From positions 1-31,114 of IMG/VR virus record IMGVR_UViG_3300026116_000078: a stretch of 31,114 nucleotides of DNA; one strand, 5' to 3'. A program made the position numbers and the translations under genes. The DNA is from a virus. The notes under the pieces were generated by a model. The model worked only from the letters and a program-made list of their open reading frames with translations, made no database searches and had not been told where the DNA came from. Below, piece by piece: positions 22,117 through 29,496 of this stretch (positions are counted from its first letter, which is position 1; each line of letters starts with the position of its first letter).

Positions 22117-22305
22117 ATGGGCGGTCCCGGAAATCCTCCAGACAAACCTTACGTTGTCAAAACGCTGTCAGACGATGACGACCAAGCAACGGCCGAATTG
22201 CAAGCAGCAAGGGATGCAGGGTTCGAGGTTCTGTTCGCTACTTCAATAGACCTCGGCCCACGCACTTCAACCCGCGTAATCCTCGGCAACTACAAAGGCA
22301 AATAA
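22117..22305 (+). CDS. Small acidic protein, 62 residues
   Basis: The ATG at 22117 follows GAGG with 8-base spacing. The product contains GGPGNPPDKPYVVKTLSDDD and EVLFATSIDLGPR, with a short helix (ATAELQAARDAGF) between. No metal, membrane or enzyme motif is seen. It starts 2 bases after the upstream stop and precedes a tiny membrane protein, in line with the rest of the early operon. Function is unknown. Confidence 0.6.
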   Translation: MGGPGNPPDKPYVVKTLSDDDDQATAELQAARDAGFEVLFATSIDLGPRTSTRVILGNYKGK

Positions 22306-22307
22306 CA

Positions 22308-22439
22308 ATGCTTCCCGAAATACAAAACGCGATTCTTTCCTCATGGCAGCAGGTCGGCCACGTCTACACAGCGGGAGTTGCTTTGATCCTGGGAGCTGCA
22401 ATAGTGGCTCTCGCTATTACGAAGGCTAGGTATCTGTGA
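22308..22439 (+). CDS. 43-residue membrane peptide
   Basis: The ATG at 22308 is 2 bases after the upstream stop, and the TGA at 22437-22439 overlaps the next GTG start (GTGA). The peptide has a polar N-terminus (MLPEIQNAILSSWQQVG) and one strong hydrophobic helix (YTAGVALILGAAIVALAI) ending in KARYL. Conserved coupling on both sides supports a real gene. A holin-like or membrane accessory role is conceivable but unproven. Confidence 0.6.
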   Translation: MLPEIQNAILSSWQQVGHVYTAGVALILGAAIVALAITKARYL

Positions 22440-22768
22440 ACCTGCTCCAATTTCCGCCGAAAGCATCGCGCCACGTTGCTGAGTTTGTTGGAGCTTTTGC
22501 TCCAGCCCTTCCCCCGCAAGGTTGGGAAAAGCTCGTAACCGAAATCGAGAACTGGCCTACACCCATGGACCGGTTCGCAGATCAGGTTACGGGCTTTCTC
22601 GACGAGATGCCAGATGCAACGACATGCGAAGGCGGATTGCTGGCCTCAATCATGGGATACAGCCGCCAGGCTTGCGAGAACAAAGCATTCATCTGTGATC
22701 TGGATTCCGAGATGTGGCTCTGCAAAGACTGCTGGAACGAATACCAGCAAGGGAATTGGAGGTCGTAA
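22436..22768 (+). CDS. Unknown protein with C-terminal cysteine cluster
   Basis: A GTG start overlaps the preceding stop by 4 bases. The 110-residue product has an amphipathic N-terminal region (FVGAFAPALPPQGWEKLVTE) and a helical middle with TGFLDEMPDATTCEGG. The C-terminus has a CxxC-type cluster (NKAFICDLDSEMWLCKDCWN) that may bind zinc. The stop overlaps the next ATG by one base (TAATG). Function is unknown. Confidence 0.6.
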   Translation: MNLLQFPPKASRHVAEFVGAFAPALPPQGWEKLVTEIENWPTPMDRFADQVTGFLDEMPDATTCEGGLLASIMGYSRQACENKAFICDLDSEMWLCKDCWNEYQQGNWRS

Positions 22769-23004
22769 TGGCTAACGGTCGAATCGAGCGCGATGACTTG
22801 GACCCCAGAAGCGAATTTCTGATCAACATGTTTCAGGACGATCCCCGGTTAGTCGAAGAGCTCAAGAAGTACGACGTACCGGATGAGCACGCCGACGAGC
22901 AAGGATTCAACTGGCAGGCAGCGTTGGCCTATCTATTCTTGCTGGCGTGGCTTTCGGTGATCATTTACGGCGCTGCAATAGCGATCGACAAAGGGGCAAT
23001 GTGA
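22768..23004 (+). CDS. Small C-terminally anchored membrane protein
   Basis: A GGAGG site precedes the ATG at 22768. The 78-residue product has a charged acidic half (RIERDDLDPRSEFLINMF, then DDPRLVEELKKYD) and one transmembrane helix near residues 50-72 (ALAYLFLLAWLSVIIYGAA). It should face the cytoplasm with its charged half. It overlaps the next gene at GTGA. The family is not recognised. Confidence 0.62.
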   Translation: MANGRIERDDLDPRSEFLINMFQDDPRLVEELKKYDVPDEHADEQGFNWQAALAYLFLLAWLSVIIYGAAIAIDKGAM

Positions 23005-23213
23005 TTCTCTGCTCCCAATGCGGCAAAGAAAAGCTATTCACGAACGGCTGGTATCTGTTCTGGGGGGAGCGCTTTGGAGAACGGTGCTGCTTCACTTCAT
23101 TTGATCTTGACCCGGCGATGCAACGCGAAGCAACCGTTCAGAAACTTTGCGGAACTGAATGTTTGCACCGGGCCGTTCAGAAAGCAACTGAGAGATTGAG
23201 GATTTCAGCATGA
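23001..23213 (+). CDS. Zinc-ribbon small protein
   Basis: A GTG start overlaps the upstream stop; AAAGGGG lies just before it. The 70-residue product begins MILCSQCGKEKLFTNGWYLF and later has ERCC and KLCGTECLHRAV, giving two cysteine pairs suited to one zinc ribbon. Such proteins often modulate replication or transcription. It overlaps the ERF gene at ATGA, so it is translated with it; a role in recombination is only inferred from position. Confidence 0.65.
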   Translation: MILCSQCGKEKLFTNGWYLFWGERFGERCCFTSFDLDPAMQREATVQKLCGTECLHRAVQKATERLRISA

Positions 23214-23992
23214 GCACAGCAGAAATAATTCCAGCCGAATCACAAGCGTTGACGGCATCTGTTCCGCAAGACAAGTGGGAGCGCCTTTTGCAGATCGCAA
23301 TCGAGCGTAACGCTGGGGCGGAACAGTTTGCGATGTTGGTCGATTCGATCATGAAGGCCCGCAAGGAAGATGCACGGCTCCAGTTTGAAGCGGCCCTCGG
23401 GAGATTCAAGCAGCATCTTCCTGAAGTCTTCAAAACGCGCAAGGTGCAATTCCCGAACCGGGACGGCGGGCAGACAAGTTACAGCCATGCGGAACTGGAC
23501 AAGGCCGCTCAGATCGTAGCCGAAGAGTTGCAAAAGGAAGGCATAACCTTCAACTGGAAACCGGGCGCGTCGGACGGATCTAGAACGCGAATGATTTGTG
23601 TCTTCCGCCATCCTGAATCCGGACACGTTGAAGAGATGGCAACTCTAGATGGCCCTGCGGACACGTCCGGAGGAAAGAACAACGTTCAGGCAATCGGATC
23701 AACGGTTACCTACCTCCAGCGCTACACGCTTCTAGCGGCCGCTGGAATAGTCCCCAAAGGATTGGACAACGACGGCGCGACACCGACCGAAGGAATGTCA
23801 GAGGACGCAATAGCTGATTACTGCATTCAAATGCAGGACGCAACTCAGATCGGACCCAAGGAAGAAAAGGGAACGCTGCAATTTGTCTTTGCCGAGTGCT
23901 GCATGAAGGCCAACAAATTGGCCGACAAGAGTGCCCGAGCACGGCTCACGAAGGTTTACGAAGAACGCAAACGAGCTCTGAGGCAACCGTGA
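23210..23992 (+). CDS. erf: ERF-family single-strand annealing protein
   Basis: The 260-residue product carries the ERF signature NNVQAIGSTVTYLQRYTLLA at about residues 160-180, preceded by a core with GRFKQHLPEVFKTRKVQFPN and SYSHAELDKAAQIVAEEL. ERF proteins anneal complementary single strands and circularise phage DNA after injection. The C-terminal 60 residues are Lys/Arg/Ala-rich. It directly precedes and overlaps the exonuclease gene, the usual two-component recombination pair. Confidence 0.88.
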   Translation: MSTAEIIPAESQALTASVPQDKWERLLQIAIERNAGAEQFAMLVDSIMKARKEDARLQFEAALGRFKQHLPEVFKTRKVQFPNRDGGQTSYSHAELDKAAQIVAEELQKEGITFNWKPGASDGSRTRMICVFRHPESGHVEEMATLDGPADTSGGKNNVQAIGSTVTYLQRYTLLAAAGIVPKGLDNDGATPTEGMSEDAIADYCIQMQDATQIGPKEEKGTLQFVFAECCMKANKLADKSARARLTKVYEERKRALRQP

Positions 23993-24750
23993 ACGGAATC
24001 GAACAAGGCACGCAGGAATGGTTGAACGAGCGTGCGGGGCATGTTACCGCGTCGCGCATCAATGACGTTCTGACCAAGCCGAGAAAAGGGCAAAAGGAAT
24101 CCGCGGTCCGCAAGGCGTACATGGCGCAACTCATCTGTGAACGACTCACCGGGAAATCGCTCGAGGAAGACAAGGGCAGCTATTGGGACATCAAGCGCGG
24201 CAAGGAACTCGAATCAACCGTGCGAAGTGAATACGACCTCCGCACCGGTTCAGCGGTCGAGACGGCCGGATTTGTGAAGCATCCCAAACTTGCATGGGCC
24301 GGATGCAGCCCGGACGGTTATGTAGGTGAAATCGGACTCGTGCAACTCAAGGCCCCGCGGCGGCATGTGCATCTTGATTGGCTCATTAACCGCGTCGTTC
24401 CAGCCGAGCACAAAAACCAAATGCTGTTCGAGTTGGCTTGCCTGCCTGAACGCCAATGGAACGACTTCGTCTCTTATGTGGATGATCTGCCGTCGCATTT
24501 GCAAACGTTCATTGCGCGACAGACCCGAGACGCAGTAAAGATCGCTGAAATCGAAACGGCGGTTGCAGAATTCAACGCCGAGATCGAAGAGAAGATTTGC
24601 AAATTGAATCACTCAGGCGATGCCGATTTGACTCCAATGCTTGAGCAGAGCTTGAAAGAGGTAGCGGACAAGCCAAAACCAGACTTGAGATTTGAGTTGC
24701 GCGAGTTTGAACGCGCCGGAAGCGATCTCGGCGGAGGGAGGAAGTTTTGA
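23989..24750 (+). CDS. YqaJ / lambda exonuclease-type recombination nuclease
   Basis: The GTG start gives GTGA overlap with the ERF gene. The 253-residue protein has the YqaJ layout: EWLNERAGHVTASRIND, GKELES (E75), CSPDGYVG (D109) and GLVQLKAPRR (Q119, K121), then HKNQMLFELAC. Spacing of D, Q and K (10 and 2 residues) equals lambda exonuclease D119/E129/K131, but the catalytic Glu is Gln. It should resect 5' ends for ERF if active. The C-terminal helix (EIETAVAEFNAEIEEKICKL) may mediate oligomerisation. A downstream HerA-like ATPase could be a partner. Confidence 0.85.
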   Translation: MNGIEQGTQEWLNERAGHVTASRINDVLTKPRKGQKESAVRKAYMAQLICERLTGKSLEEDKGSYWDIKRGKELESTVRSEYDLRTGSAVETAGFVKHPKLAWAGCSPDGYVGEIGLVQLKAPRRHVHLDWLINRVVPAEHKNQMLFELACLPERQWNDFVSYVDDLPSHLQTFIARQTRDAVKIAEIETAVAEFNAEIEEKICKLNHSGDADLTPMLEQSLKEVADKPKPDLRFELREFERAGSDLGGGRKF

Positions 24751-24983
24751 GAGTCCATCTTCTCGATTCCGACGCACCGCTCAAATCCGGCGAGAACTAC
24801 AAAGCCAACTGCGGCGCTGACATTTCCAAGGCTGAGTTTGCTTTCATGTTCGACGCCGATTATGGGCAGGACTACTCGGTTTCATCTCTTCTGTGCTGCA
24901 GGTCATGCAGGACAACGAGATTAGCGAAGCGTTATCTGTACGGCGTGGTTTCAGGCCAAGAGACGAAATGGGCAGCGGCGTGA
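24747..24983 (+). CDS. Cysteine-rich small protein
   Basis: A GGAGGGAGGAAG site precedes a TTG start that overlaps the exonuclease stop (TTGA). The 78-residue product has an acidic N-terminal half (HLLDSDAPLKSGENYKANCG) and a C-terminal SLLCCRSCRTTRLAKRYLYG cluster that may bind a metal. It ends at 24983, overlapping the GTG chosen for the ATPase. No family is recognised. Confidence 0.6.
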   Translation: MRVHLLDSDAPLKSGENYKANCGADISKAEFAFMFDADYGQDYSVSSLLCCRSCRTTRLAKRYLYGVVSGQETKWAAA

Positions 24984-26638
24984 GCAAGATCGTCATTGGC
25001 GAAGCGAGCGGAAGGAACGCAAGTATTGATCTCGACGTCCTGCTTCGCACTCGCCTGCTAATTCAGGCCAATTCGGGCAAAGGTAAATCGTGGCTGCTTC
25101 GCCGTTTGGCCGAACAGTTATTCGGTAAAGTTCAGGTGCTCATCATTGATCCCGAAGGCGAGTTCGCAACCCTACGCGAGAAATTGGACTTTGTTCTCGT
25201 AGGAAAGGGCGGCGAGACGGCGGCGCATCCGAGAATCGCAGCGATGACAGCACAGCGCTTGCTTGAGCTTCGCGCCTGTGCAGTGTGCGACTTGTACGAA
25301 ATGAAGCCCTCCGAGCGTCACGCGTACGTTAGGGCATTTCTCGAAGCGCTGATCGACGCGCCTAAGAATCTTTGGCATCCCTTGGTCGTGATCGTGGATG
25401 AGGCACATGTGTATTGCCCGGAGAAGGGCGCTGGAGAATCGGAAGCATCTGAGGCCGTTATCGGGATGGCAACTCGCGGGCGCAAGCGCGGATACTGCCT
25501 GGTAGCAGCAACCCAGAGGCTCGGGAAGTTTCGCAAGGATGCCGCATCGGAATTGTTGAACGTTGGTATCGGTGGAACTTTCATCGACATCGATCGCAAG
25601 CGCGCCGCTGACGCGCTCGGCGTTTACGGGCAGGACGTGCATCCGTTCTTTGATGAGATTCGTCTGCTTGAGCGCGGGAAATTCTATTTTCTTGGACCGG
25701 CGATTTCCACCGAAAGAATTCTCGTCAGCATTGGCGAAGTACAGACGACGCATCCCGAAGCTGGCAGTGCGCGCCACGCCGCCGAACCTCCCCCGACTCC
25801 GCAAAAGATAAAGGCTCTTTTACCTAGCCTTGCTGATCTCCCGAAAGAGGCCGAAGAGAAGGCCCGCAATATCGCTGATCTGCAGAAGCAGGTTCGCGAA
25901 TTGAAATCGGAATTATCGAAGCGCCCGACCGAAGTAAAGAGGATTGTCGAAGAAAAGATTGTGGAAGTTCCTGTGCTTCGGCCTGATCAGATTCAGGAAC
26001 TGTCAAACATCGCGACGCAGATCAAAGGCGTCGGGGAGATCATCGCGACTGCCTTAGCTTCGGTTCGTAAAGCGCCCGCGGTATCTCCGCTCCGTCCCGT
26101 TCGCAACACAGTTCAGCCAATCAGCAAGGCGAAGCAAATAGTCAAATCGAACGTCGAAAGCGATGGAACTCTTTCGAAGGGCGAGAAGGCTGTGCTCACG
26201 GCCATCGCGCAGGATGGAAGCGGAGTTGATCGTAATCAACTGACGGTGCTCACTGGGTACAAGCGTTCCACGCGTGATGCGTATCTCCAGCGCCTAGCGA
26301 CTAAGGGATTCATTCACGAAAACGGGACTGGCATAAATCCTACAGAAGAGGGATTGCAGGCTTTGGGCGATGATTACGAGCCTCTACCGACCGGTAAAGA
26401 ATTGCGTGATTACTGGATGGAAAGGCTTCCCGAAGGTGAGCGAAAAATCCTCGAGTTTTTAGTTGCCGCATGGCCAGAGCCAGTTCAGCGCGATCTAATT
26501 TCTGATCAAACCGGATATGCCCGGTCCAGCCGTGACGCCTATTTGCAGCGCCTCGCTTCTCGCCGGTTGGTTGATACGTCTGGGCGAGCAGAAGTCGTTG
26601 CATCGCACATGCTTTTCGATGATGGAGTTTCAGCGTGA
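24980..26638 (+). CDS. HerA-like hexameric ATPase with tandem winged helices
   Basis: GTG 24980 overlaps the upstream TGA and is preferred over in-frame starts at 24893, 24905 and 24968. Walker A is NSGKGKS (K36) and Walker B is VIVDEAH (D140, E141); an ATRGRKRGYCLVAATQR block resembles the HerA/FtsK sensor and arginine finger. Residues about 285-340 form a coiled coil. The C-terminus has two repeated winged-helix units, each ending RDAYLQRLA. HerA ATPases translocate DNA and often work with nucleases. Following ERF and YqaJ, it may drive end resection or packaging-like transport; a defence-type role is an alternative. Confidence 0.8.
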   Translation: MSKIVIGEASGRNASIDLDVLLRTRLLIQANSGKGKSWLLRRLAEQLFGKVQVLIIDPEGEFATLREKLDFVLVGKGGETAAHPRIAAMTAQRLLELRACAVCDLYEMKPSERHAYVRAFLEALIDAPKNLWHPLVVIVDEAHVYCPEKGAGESEASEAVIGMATRGRKRGYCLVAATQRLGKFRKDAASELLNVGIGGTFIDIDRKRAADALGVYGQDVHPFFDEIRLLERGKFYFLGPAISTERILVSIGEVQTTHPEAGSARHAAEPPPTPQKIKALLPSLADLPKEAEEKARNIADLQKQVRELKSELSKRPTEVKRIVEEKIVEVPVLRPDQIQELSNIATQIKGVGEIIATALASVRKAPAVSPLRPVRNTVQPISKAKQIVKSNVESDGTLSKGEKAVLTAIAQDGSGVDRNQLTVLTGYKRSTRDAYLQRLATKGFIHENGTGINPTEEGLQALGDDYEPLPTGKELRDYWMERLPEGERKILEFLVAAWPEPVQRDLISDQTGYARSSRDAYLQRLASRRLVDTSGRAEVVASHMLFDDGVSA

Positions 26639-26913
26639 CCCAACTAGACCTAATCCCGCAATTTGACGGCGCAACCTTCCAGCCGGAACGCGACGGCGAA
26701 CGTTTAACCCGCCAGCTTGATCGCGTCAAGGAACTGATGCTCGATGGCCAGTGGAGAAGCTTACCGCAAATAGCAGCCCTAGTCGGCGGATCGGAAGCGG
26801 GAGTTTCTGCCAGGTTGAGGGATCTGAGAAAACCAAGGAACGGGGCGTACACGGTCAATCGGCGGCATGTTGAAGACGGACTACATGAGTATCAGGTGGT
26901 GAAGCCTTGGTAA
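26635..26913 (+). CDS. Winged-helix DNA-binding protein
   Basis: A GTG start overlaps the ATPase stop. The 92-residue product has a helix-turn-helix pattern: LTRQLDRVKELMLDGQWRSL, QIAALVGGSEAGVSARLRDL as the recognition helix region, then a wing NGAYTVNRR. Similar small proteins occur in phage replication modules. It may regulate or assist replication; direct evidence is lacking. Confidence 0.75.
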   Translation: MTQLDLIPQFDGATFQPERDGERLTRQLDRVKELMLDGQWRSLPQIAALVGGSEAGVSARLRDLRKPRNGAYTVNRRHVEDGLHEYQVVKPW

Positions 26914-27164
26914 CTTACTGCCAACTCTGCACTCACCTGATTCCTGAACCTCGCCACAGAAAACATTCTCGAACCTGCTCTCCACTATGTCAACGGCAAT
27001 ACCGTTTAGAGCGCCTCAGAGAGCGCAAGGCAAGAGTTAATGGTTTGGCTCGGCATCAGCCACAGGAACGCCAGGAATCGAACGGGATCAGTGTTCCCGC
27101 AAGTTTTATTGAAACGTTAGACGGAGGCTTCGCCTTCGGTTCGTCTCCAGCTAAAGGGAAATAG
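26907..27164 (+). CDS. Small zinc-binding protein
   Basis: The TTG at 26907 slightly overlaps the preceding stop. The 85-residue product has a MVTYCQLCTHLI knuckle, then RTCSPLCQRQYRLERLRER, giving four cysteines in two CxxC-like pairs followed by a basic helix. This is a typical small DNA-binding zinc protein. The tail is Gly/Ser/Pro-rich. It ends 5 bases before the replication gene. Confidence 0.65.
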   Translation: MVTYCQLCTHLIPEPRHRKHSRTCSPLCQRQYRLERLRERKARVNGLARHQPQERQESNGISVPASFIETLDGGFAFGSSPAKGK

Positions 27165-27169
27165 GGATT

Positions 27170-28057
27170 TTGGGGCAATCAAACGAACAACTCGTATGGA
27201 TACCTCTGTATATAGACAGGATTTTACAGAGTCCTCGCTGGAAAACCATGAAGGATTATCAGCGGGGCTGGTATTTCCAATTATTGATTGAATCATGTGC
27301 ATCGCCGCGACCGGGTTACTTGCGGCTGGATTCGAATCTCTGGTCGATTGCAGGAGCGAAGCGCCGAGACTTTTGGGAATCCCATAAAGCTGCGGTGCTG
27401 GCTTGCTTCAAGGTCCGAGAGATGGAAGGCCAGTCTTGGTTATACAACGAGCGGATGTTGCACACGATCGAGCATTGTTCGGCTGCACTATCGAACAGCT
27501 TGGAGAGGAAGCGAGGACGCGCAGAATCCATCTCTAAATCTATGAAAGGAAACAATAATGCTTCAAAACAGATAAAAACAGATCCTTCTATATCTAATAC
27601 TAAACACTTTTCTAAACCTTCTTTAGAAGAAGTAATTCTTTATTGCATAGAGCGCAAAAACTCAGTTGACGCCGAAAGTTTCATCAATCACTACGAAGCG
27701 AATGGCTGGAAAGTTGGGCGCACTGCCATGAAAGATTGGCGGGCCGCGGTCAGAACATGGGAAAAAAACGACTATGGAACAAATCGGAAACCTGTTCTCG
27801 AAGACCTCTCCGGGGAAGCCAACCCAGAATGCCAGACCTGCAAAGGCGAAGGCTACCGAGCAAGTTACTCAACCCCAGGCAAGCGTGAGCCGTGCGAATG
27901 TACGCGACCCCTGGCGGCGTGGCGTGATCGGTCAAACGGAAGCGGAGCGCAGATGGGCGATGACGGGATTGAGGAAGCGTGGTTTGAGGAACCTGAAGAA
28001 ATACCCGCCCGAGCCATGGGAGCCGCCGTTAACGGAGCAGGAAAGGGAGCGGTTTAA
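27170..28057 (+). CDS. Phage replication initiator (DUF1376-like, O-type)
   Basis: A TTG start with an AAAGGGAAATAGGG leader opens a 295-residue protein. Residues 8-105 match the DUF1376-like winged-helix pattern: WIPLYIDRILQSPRWKTM, YQRGWYFQLLIES and LRLDSNLWSIAGAK. A second helical domain contains FINHYEANGWKVGRTAMKDW, common in phage replication proteins. C221/C224 (CQTC) and C242/C244 (CECT) form a zinc motif like those that contact helicases. An AT-rich stretch inside the gene may be the origin. The last 40 codons overlap a second plausible reading frame. Confidence 0.78.
   Translation: MGQSNEQLVWIPLYIDRILQSPRWKTMKDYQRGWYFQLLIESCASPRPGYLRLDSNLWSIAGAKRRDFWESHKAAVLACFKVREMEGQSWLYNERMLHTIEHCSAALSNSLERKRGRAESISKSMKGNNNASKQIKTDPSISNTKHFSKPSLEEVILYCIERKNSVDAESFINHYEANGWKVGRTAMKDWRAAVRTWEKNDYGTNRKPVLEDLSGEANPECQTCKGEGYRASYSTPGKREPCECTRPLAAWRDRSNGSGAQMGDDGIEEAWFEEPEEIPARAMGAAVNGAGKGAV
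27540..27655. other. AT-rich candidate replication origin within the initiator gene
   Basis: This stretch is much richer in A and T than its flanks. It has two near-identical AAAACAGAT units (in CAAAACAGAT and AAAAACAGAT) and repeats of CTAAAC/TCTAAA. Lambda-type initiators carry their origin inside the gene, with iterons and an AT-rich unwinding zone. The translated linker is polar and low in complexity. Origin function is inferred only. Confidence 0.4.
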
Positions 28058-28061
28058 GTGA
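27774..28061 (+). CDS. Overlapping frame at the 3' end of the initiator
   Basis: This frame overlaps the end of the initiator gene in the second frame. It reads SKTSPGKPTQNARPAKAKAT at first, then a protein-like ending TEAERRWAMTGLRKRGLRNL, with WEPPLTEQERERFK. Its stop overlaps the next GTG at 28058 (GTGA), the same arrangement found at many other junctions here, which supports it. It could be a true nested gene, or only its last third may be used. The alternative is a chance frame. Confidence 0.4.
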   Translation: MEQIGNLFSKTSPGKPTQNARPAKAKATEQVTQPQASVSRANVRDPWRRGVIGQTEAERRWAMTGLRKRGLRNLKKYPPEPWEPPLTEQERERFK

Positions 28062-28585
28062 CTGATGCCGCTTTCATTACGTGGCAAGTAAACAAGGCAA
28101 AGCAAATCGAGCACGAATTGAATCGCGGATCAGGGGCAATGTGGAGAACGCCATTTTATGTTTCTCCAGATAGGGGAGTTGGGATGTTTGATCGAGCGTA
28201 CCGACCGAAGCCGCTAGCTGAAAAGCGCGAATATCGCTGGAAGAAAAAGCCCAAGAAAGAAAGCCTCAAATTCGACTTGTTAATGAATGGTGGAGTCCGC
28301 AAGTACCCAGATGGCCGGGAAGTTTGCCAGGACAACCAGGCAGGACGCGTCGAGTACAAACGCCGGGTAAATGTGATGCTCCAGCGGCAGGGCTTCAGGT
28401 GCTGCCTCTGCTCAGGTCCAATCAATTCCTACAACGCAACCTTCGAGCACAGATGCCCTCGAGGAATGGCCGGCGCACGAAGAGACGATCGGATCGAAGA
28501 TGAGAACGGATTACCGATGAATGGCGCGGCCCACTGGCAGTGCAATGTTGAACGCGGTTCAAAGAGGACGCCTTATGTTGAATAA
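28058..28585 (+). CDS. HNH endonuclease-like protein
   Basis: The GTG start directly follows the initiator stop. The 175-residue product has a basic central region (KREYRWKKKPKKESLKFD) and a C-terminal HNH-type fold: C115/C118 (RCCLCSG), E130-H131 in FEHRCPRG, then GLPMNGAAHWQCNVERGSK with H159 and C162. Phage HNH enzymes cut DNA during packaging, recombination or homing. It lies among replication genes. The start region is weakly supported by a ribosome site. Confidence 0.78.
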   Translation: MTDAAFITWQVNKAKQIEHELNRGSGAMWRTPFYVSPDRGVGMFDRAYRPKPLAEKREYRWKKKPKKESLKFDLLMNGGVRKYPDGREVCQDNQAGRVEYKRRVNVMLQRQGFRCCLCSGPINSYNATFEHRCPRGMAGARRDDRIEDENGLPMNGAAHWQCNVERGSKRTPYVE

Positions 28586-28973
28586 GGTTTCAGAATCACA
28601 AATCGTTCGGCAGATTCTTGACTACCTGGCAGCGGAGCACGTCTTCGCCTTCAGATTGAATACATCCGCCTTCTCCGGTGAGTACAAGGGTAAGCGCTGG
28701 TTTACGCGGAGTCACAGTTTGGGTTCGGGGGTGTCCGACATTTTAGCGTTGCCGGAAATCTACGATATTTGCGCCGATACCGACATGATTCTGCCTACCT
28801 GGATCGAGTGCAAAACCGAAAATGGCAAGCAGTCAGAGCATCAAAAGTGCTTCCAGATTTACGTGGAATCTCTCGGCCACAAATACATTCTTGCTCGATC
28901 AGTTGACGACATTCGGACATTCGGGCGCTGTGGCAAGAGCGCGTGGGTAAGTTATGAGACTCGCTTTCGATGA
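28575..28973 (+). CDS. VRR-NUC / Holliday-resolvase-like nuclease
   Basis: An AAAGAGG site lies 7 bases before ATG 28575. The 132-residue protein has the compact PD-(D/E)xK layout: ESQIVRQILDYLAAE helix, SGVSDILAL with D55, and WIECKTENGKQSEHQ with E78 and K80, then a closing GHKYILARSVDDI. This is the VRR-NUC pattern found in phage structure-specific nucleases. It overlaps the HNH gene by 11 bases and the following gene by 20. Branched DNA cutting during recombination is likely. Confidence 0.82.
   Translation: MLNKVSESQIVRQILDYLAAEHVFAFRLNTSAFSGEYKGKRWFTRSHSLGSGVSDILALPEIYDICADTDMILPTWIECKTENGKQSEHQKCFQIYVESLGHKYILARSVDDIRTFGRCGKSAWVSYETRFR
28932..28947 (+). repeat. Boundary repeat, copy 1
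   Basis: GGCAAGAGCGCGTGGG is the first of three identical 16-base copies. It lies inside the 3' end of the VRR-NUC gene, 6 bases before the ATG at 28954. Its reading frame differs from that of the other two copies. Confidence 0.85.
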
Positions 28974-29496
28974 TCAGCTAATTCGGACGAATCACTTTGA
29001 CGGTGAGATGTCCCTGCTCGCTGATCGGCATTATTCGCGGCGAACTCCCGGCACTCGGCAATTTCTCTATTCGGGTAGGAAATTGGTTCTCAGGGATGCG
29101 GAAGGCACGGTTCTGTTCGGCTGGATTTGGCCGGATGACGACAAGCGGATGGACGGGCAGACGGGTTACAACTGCGCCATTTTCCGCAACGAATCTTCGC
29201 GCCGAGCTCACGAAATCATTCTGGAAGCTGAGCAACTGGCCTTCGCAAAGTGGGGTCCGAATCGGATGTACAGCTACATTGATCCCGCTAAAACGGCGGT
29301 CATTGTGGCACTGCGGAACTACCCGAAATGGGGCGTTCGCAAGGGTGAGCGGATCGTTGGCTTTTGCTATCGCAAGGCTGGATGGAAGCCTCGTCTTCAT
29401 AAAAACGGCAAGCCCCATCTATCGAAGGCTGGGCAGTGGTTGTTCGTTAAAACTCGGTATGCGGGGCAAGAGCGCGTGGGAGCCGTAAAACCGTGA
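28954..29496 (+). CDS. Conserved phage protein, possibly acyltransferase-fold DNA modifier
   Basis: The 180-residue product shows MSLLADRHYSRRTPG, KLVLRDAEGTVLFGWIWPD, GYNCAIFRNESSRRAHEI and a closing FCYRKAGWKPR block. The central strands and the R-N-E-S loop recall acetyltransferase-fold proteins, and the whole resembles a widespread phage family that may be related to Mom-type DNA modifiers. That relation is from memory and unverified. If right, it would protect phage DNA from restriction. It overlaps the VRR gene and carries a boundary repeat near its 3' end. Confidence 0.6.
   Translation: MRLAFDDQLIRTNHFDGEMSLLADRHYSRRTPGTRQFLYSGRKLVLRDAEGTVLFGWIWPDDDKRMDGQTGYNCAIFRNESSRRAHEIILEAEQLAFAKWGPNRMYSYIDPAKTAVIVALRNYPKWGVRKGERIVGFCYRKAGWKPRLHKNGKPHLSKAGQWLFVKTRYAGQERVGAVKP
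29465..29480 (+). repeat. Boundary repeat, copy 2
   Basis: The second exact copy of GGCAAGAGCGCGTGGG; together with copy 3 it extends to GGGCAAGAGCGCGTGGGAG. It ends 12 bases before the GTG at 29493 and encodes QERVG within the upstream protein. Confidence 0.85.

Noticed and set aside
25172-25804. 210-codon minus-strand frame inside the ATPase gene
   Set aside because: It lies fully within a well-supported coding gene and shows no recognisable domain.
28978-29418. 146-codon minus-strand frame
   Set aside because: Antisense shadow of the conserved protein at 28954-29496.
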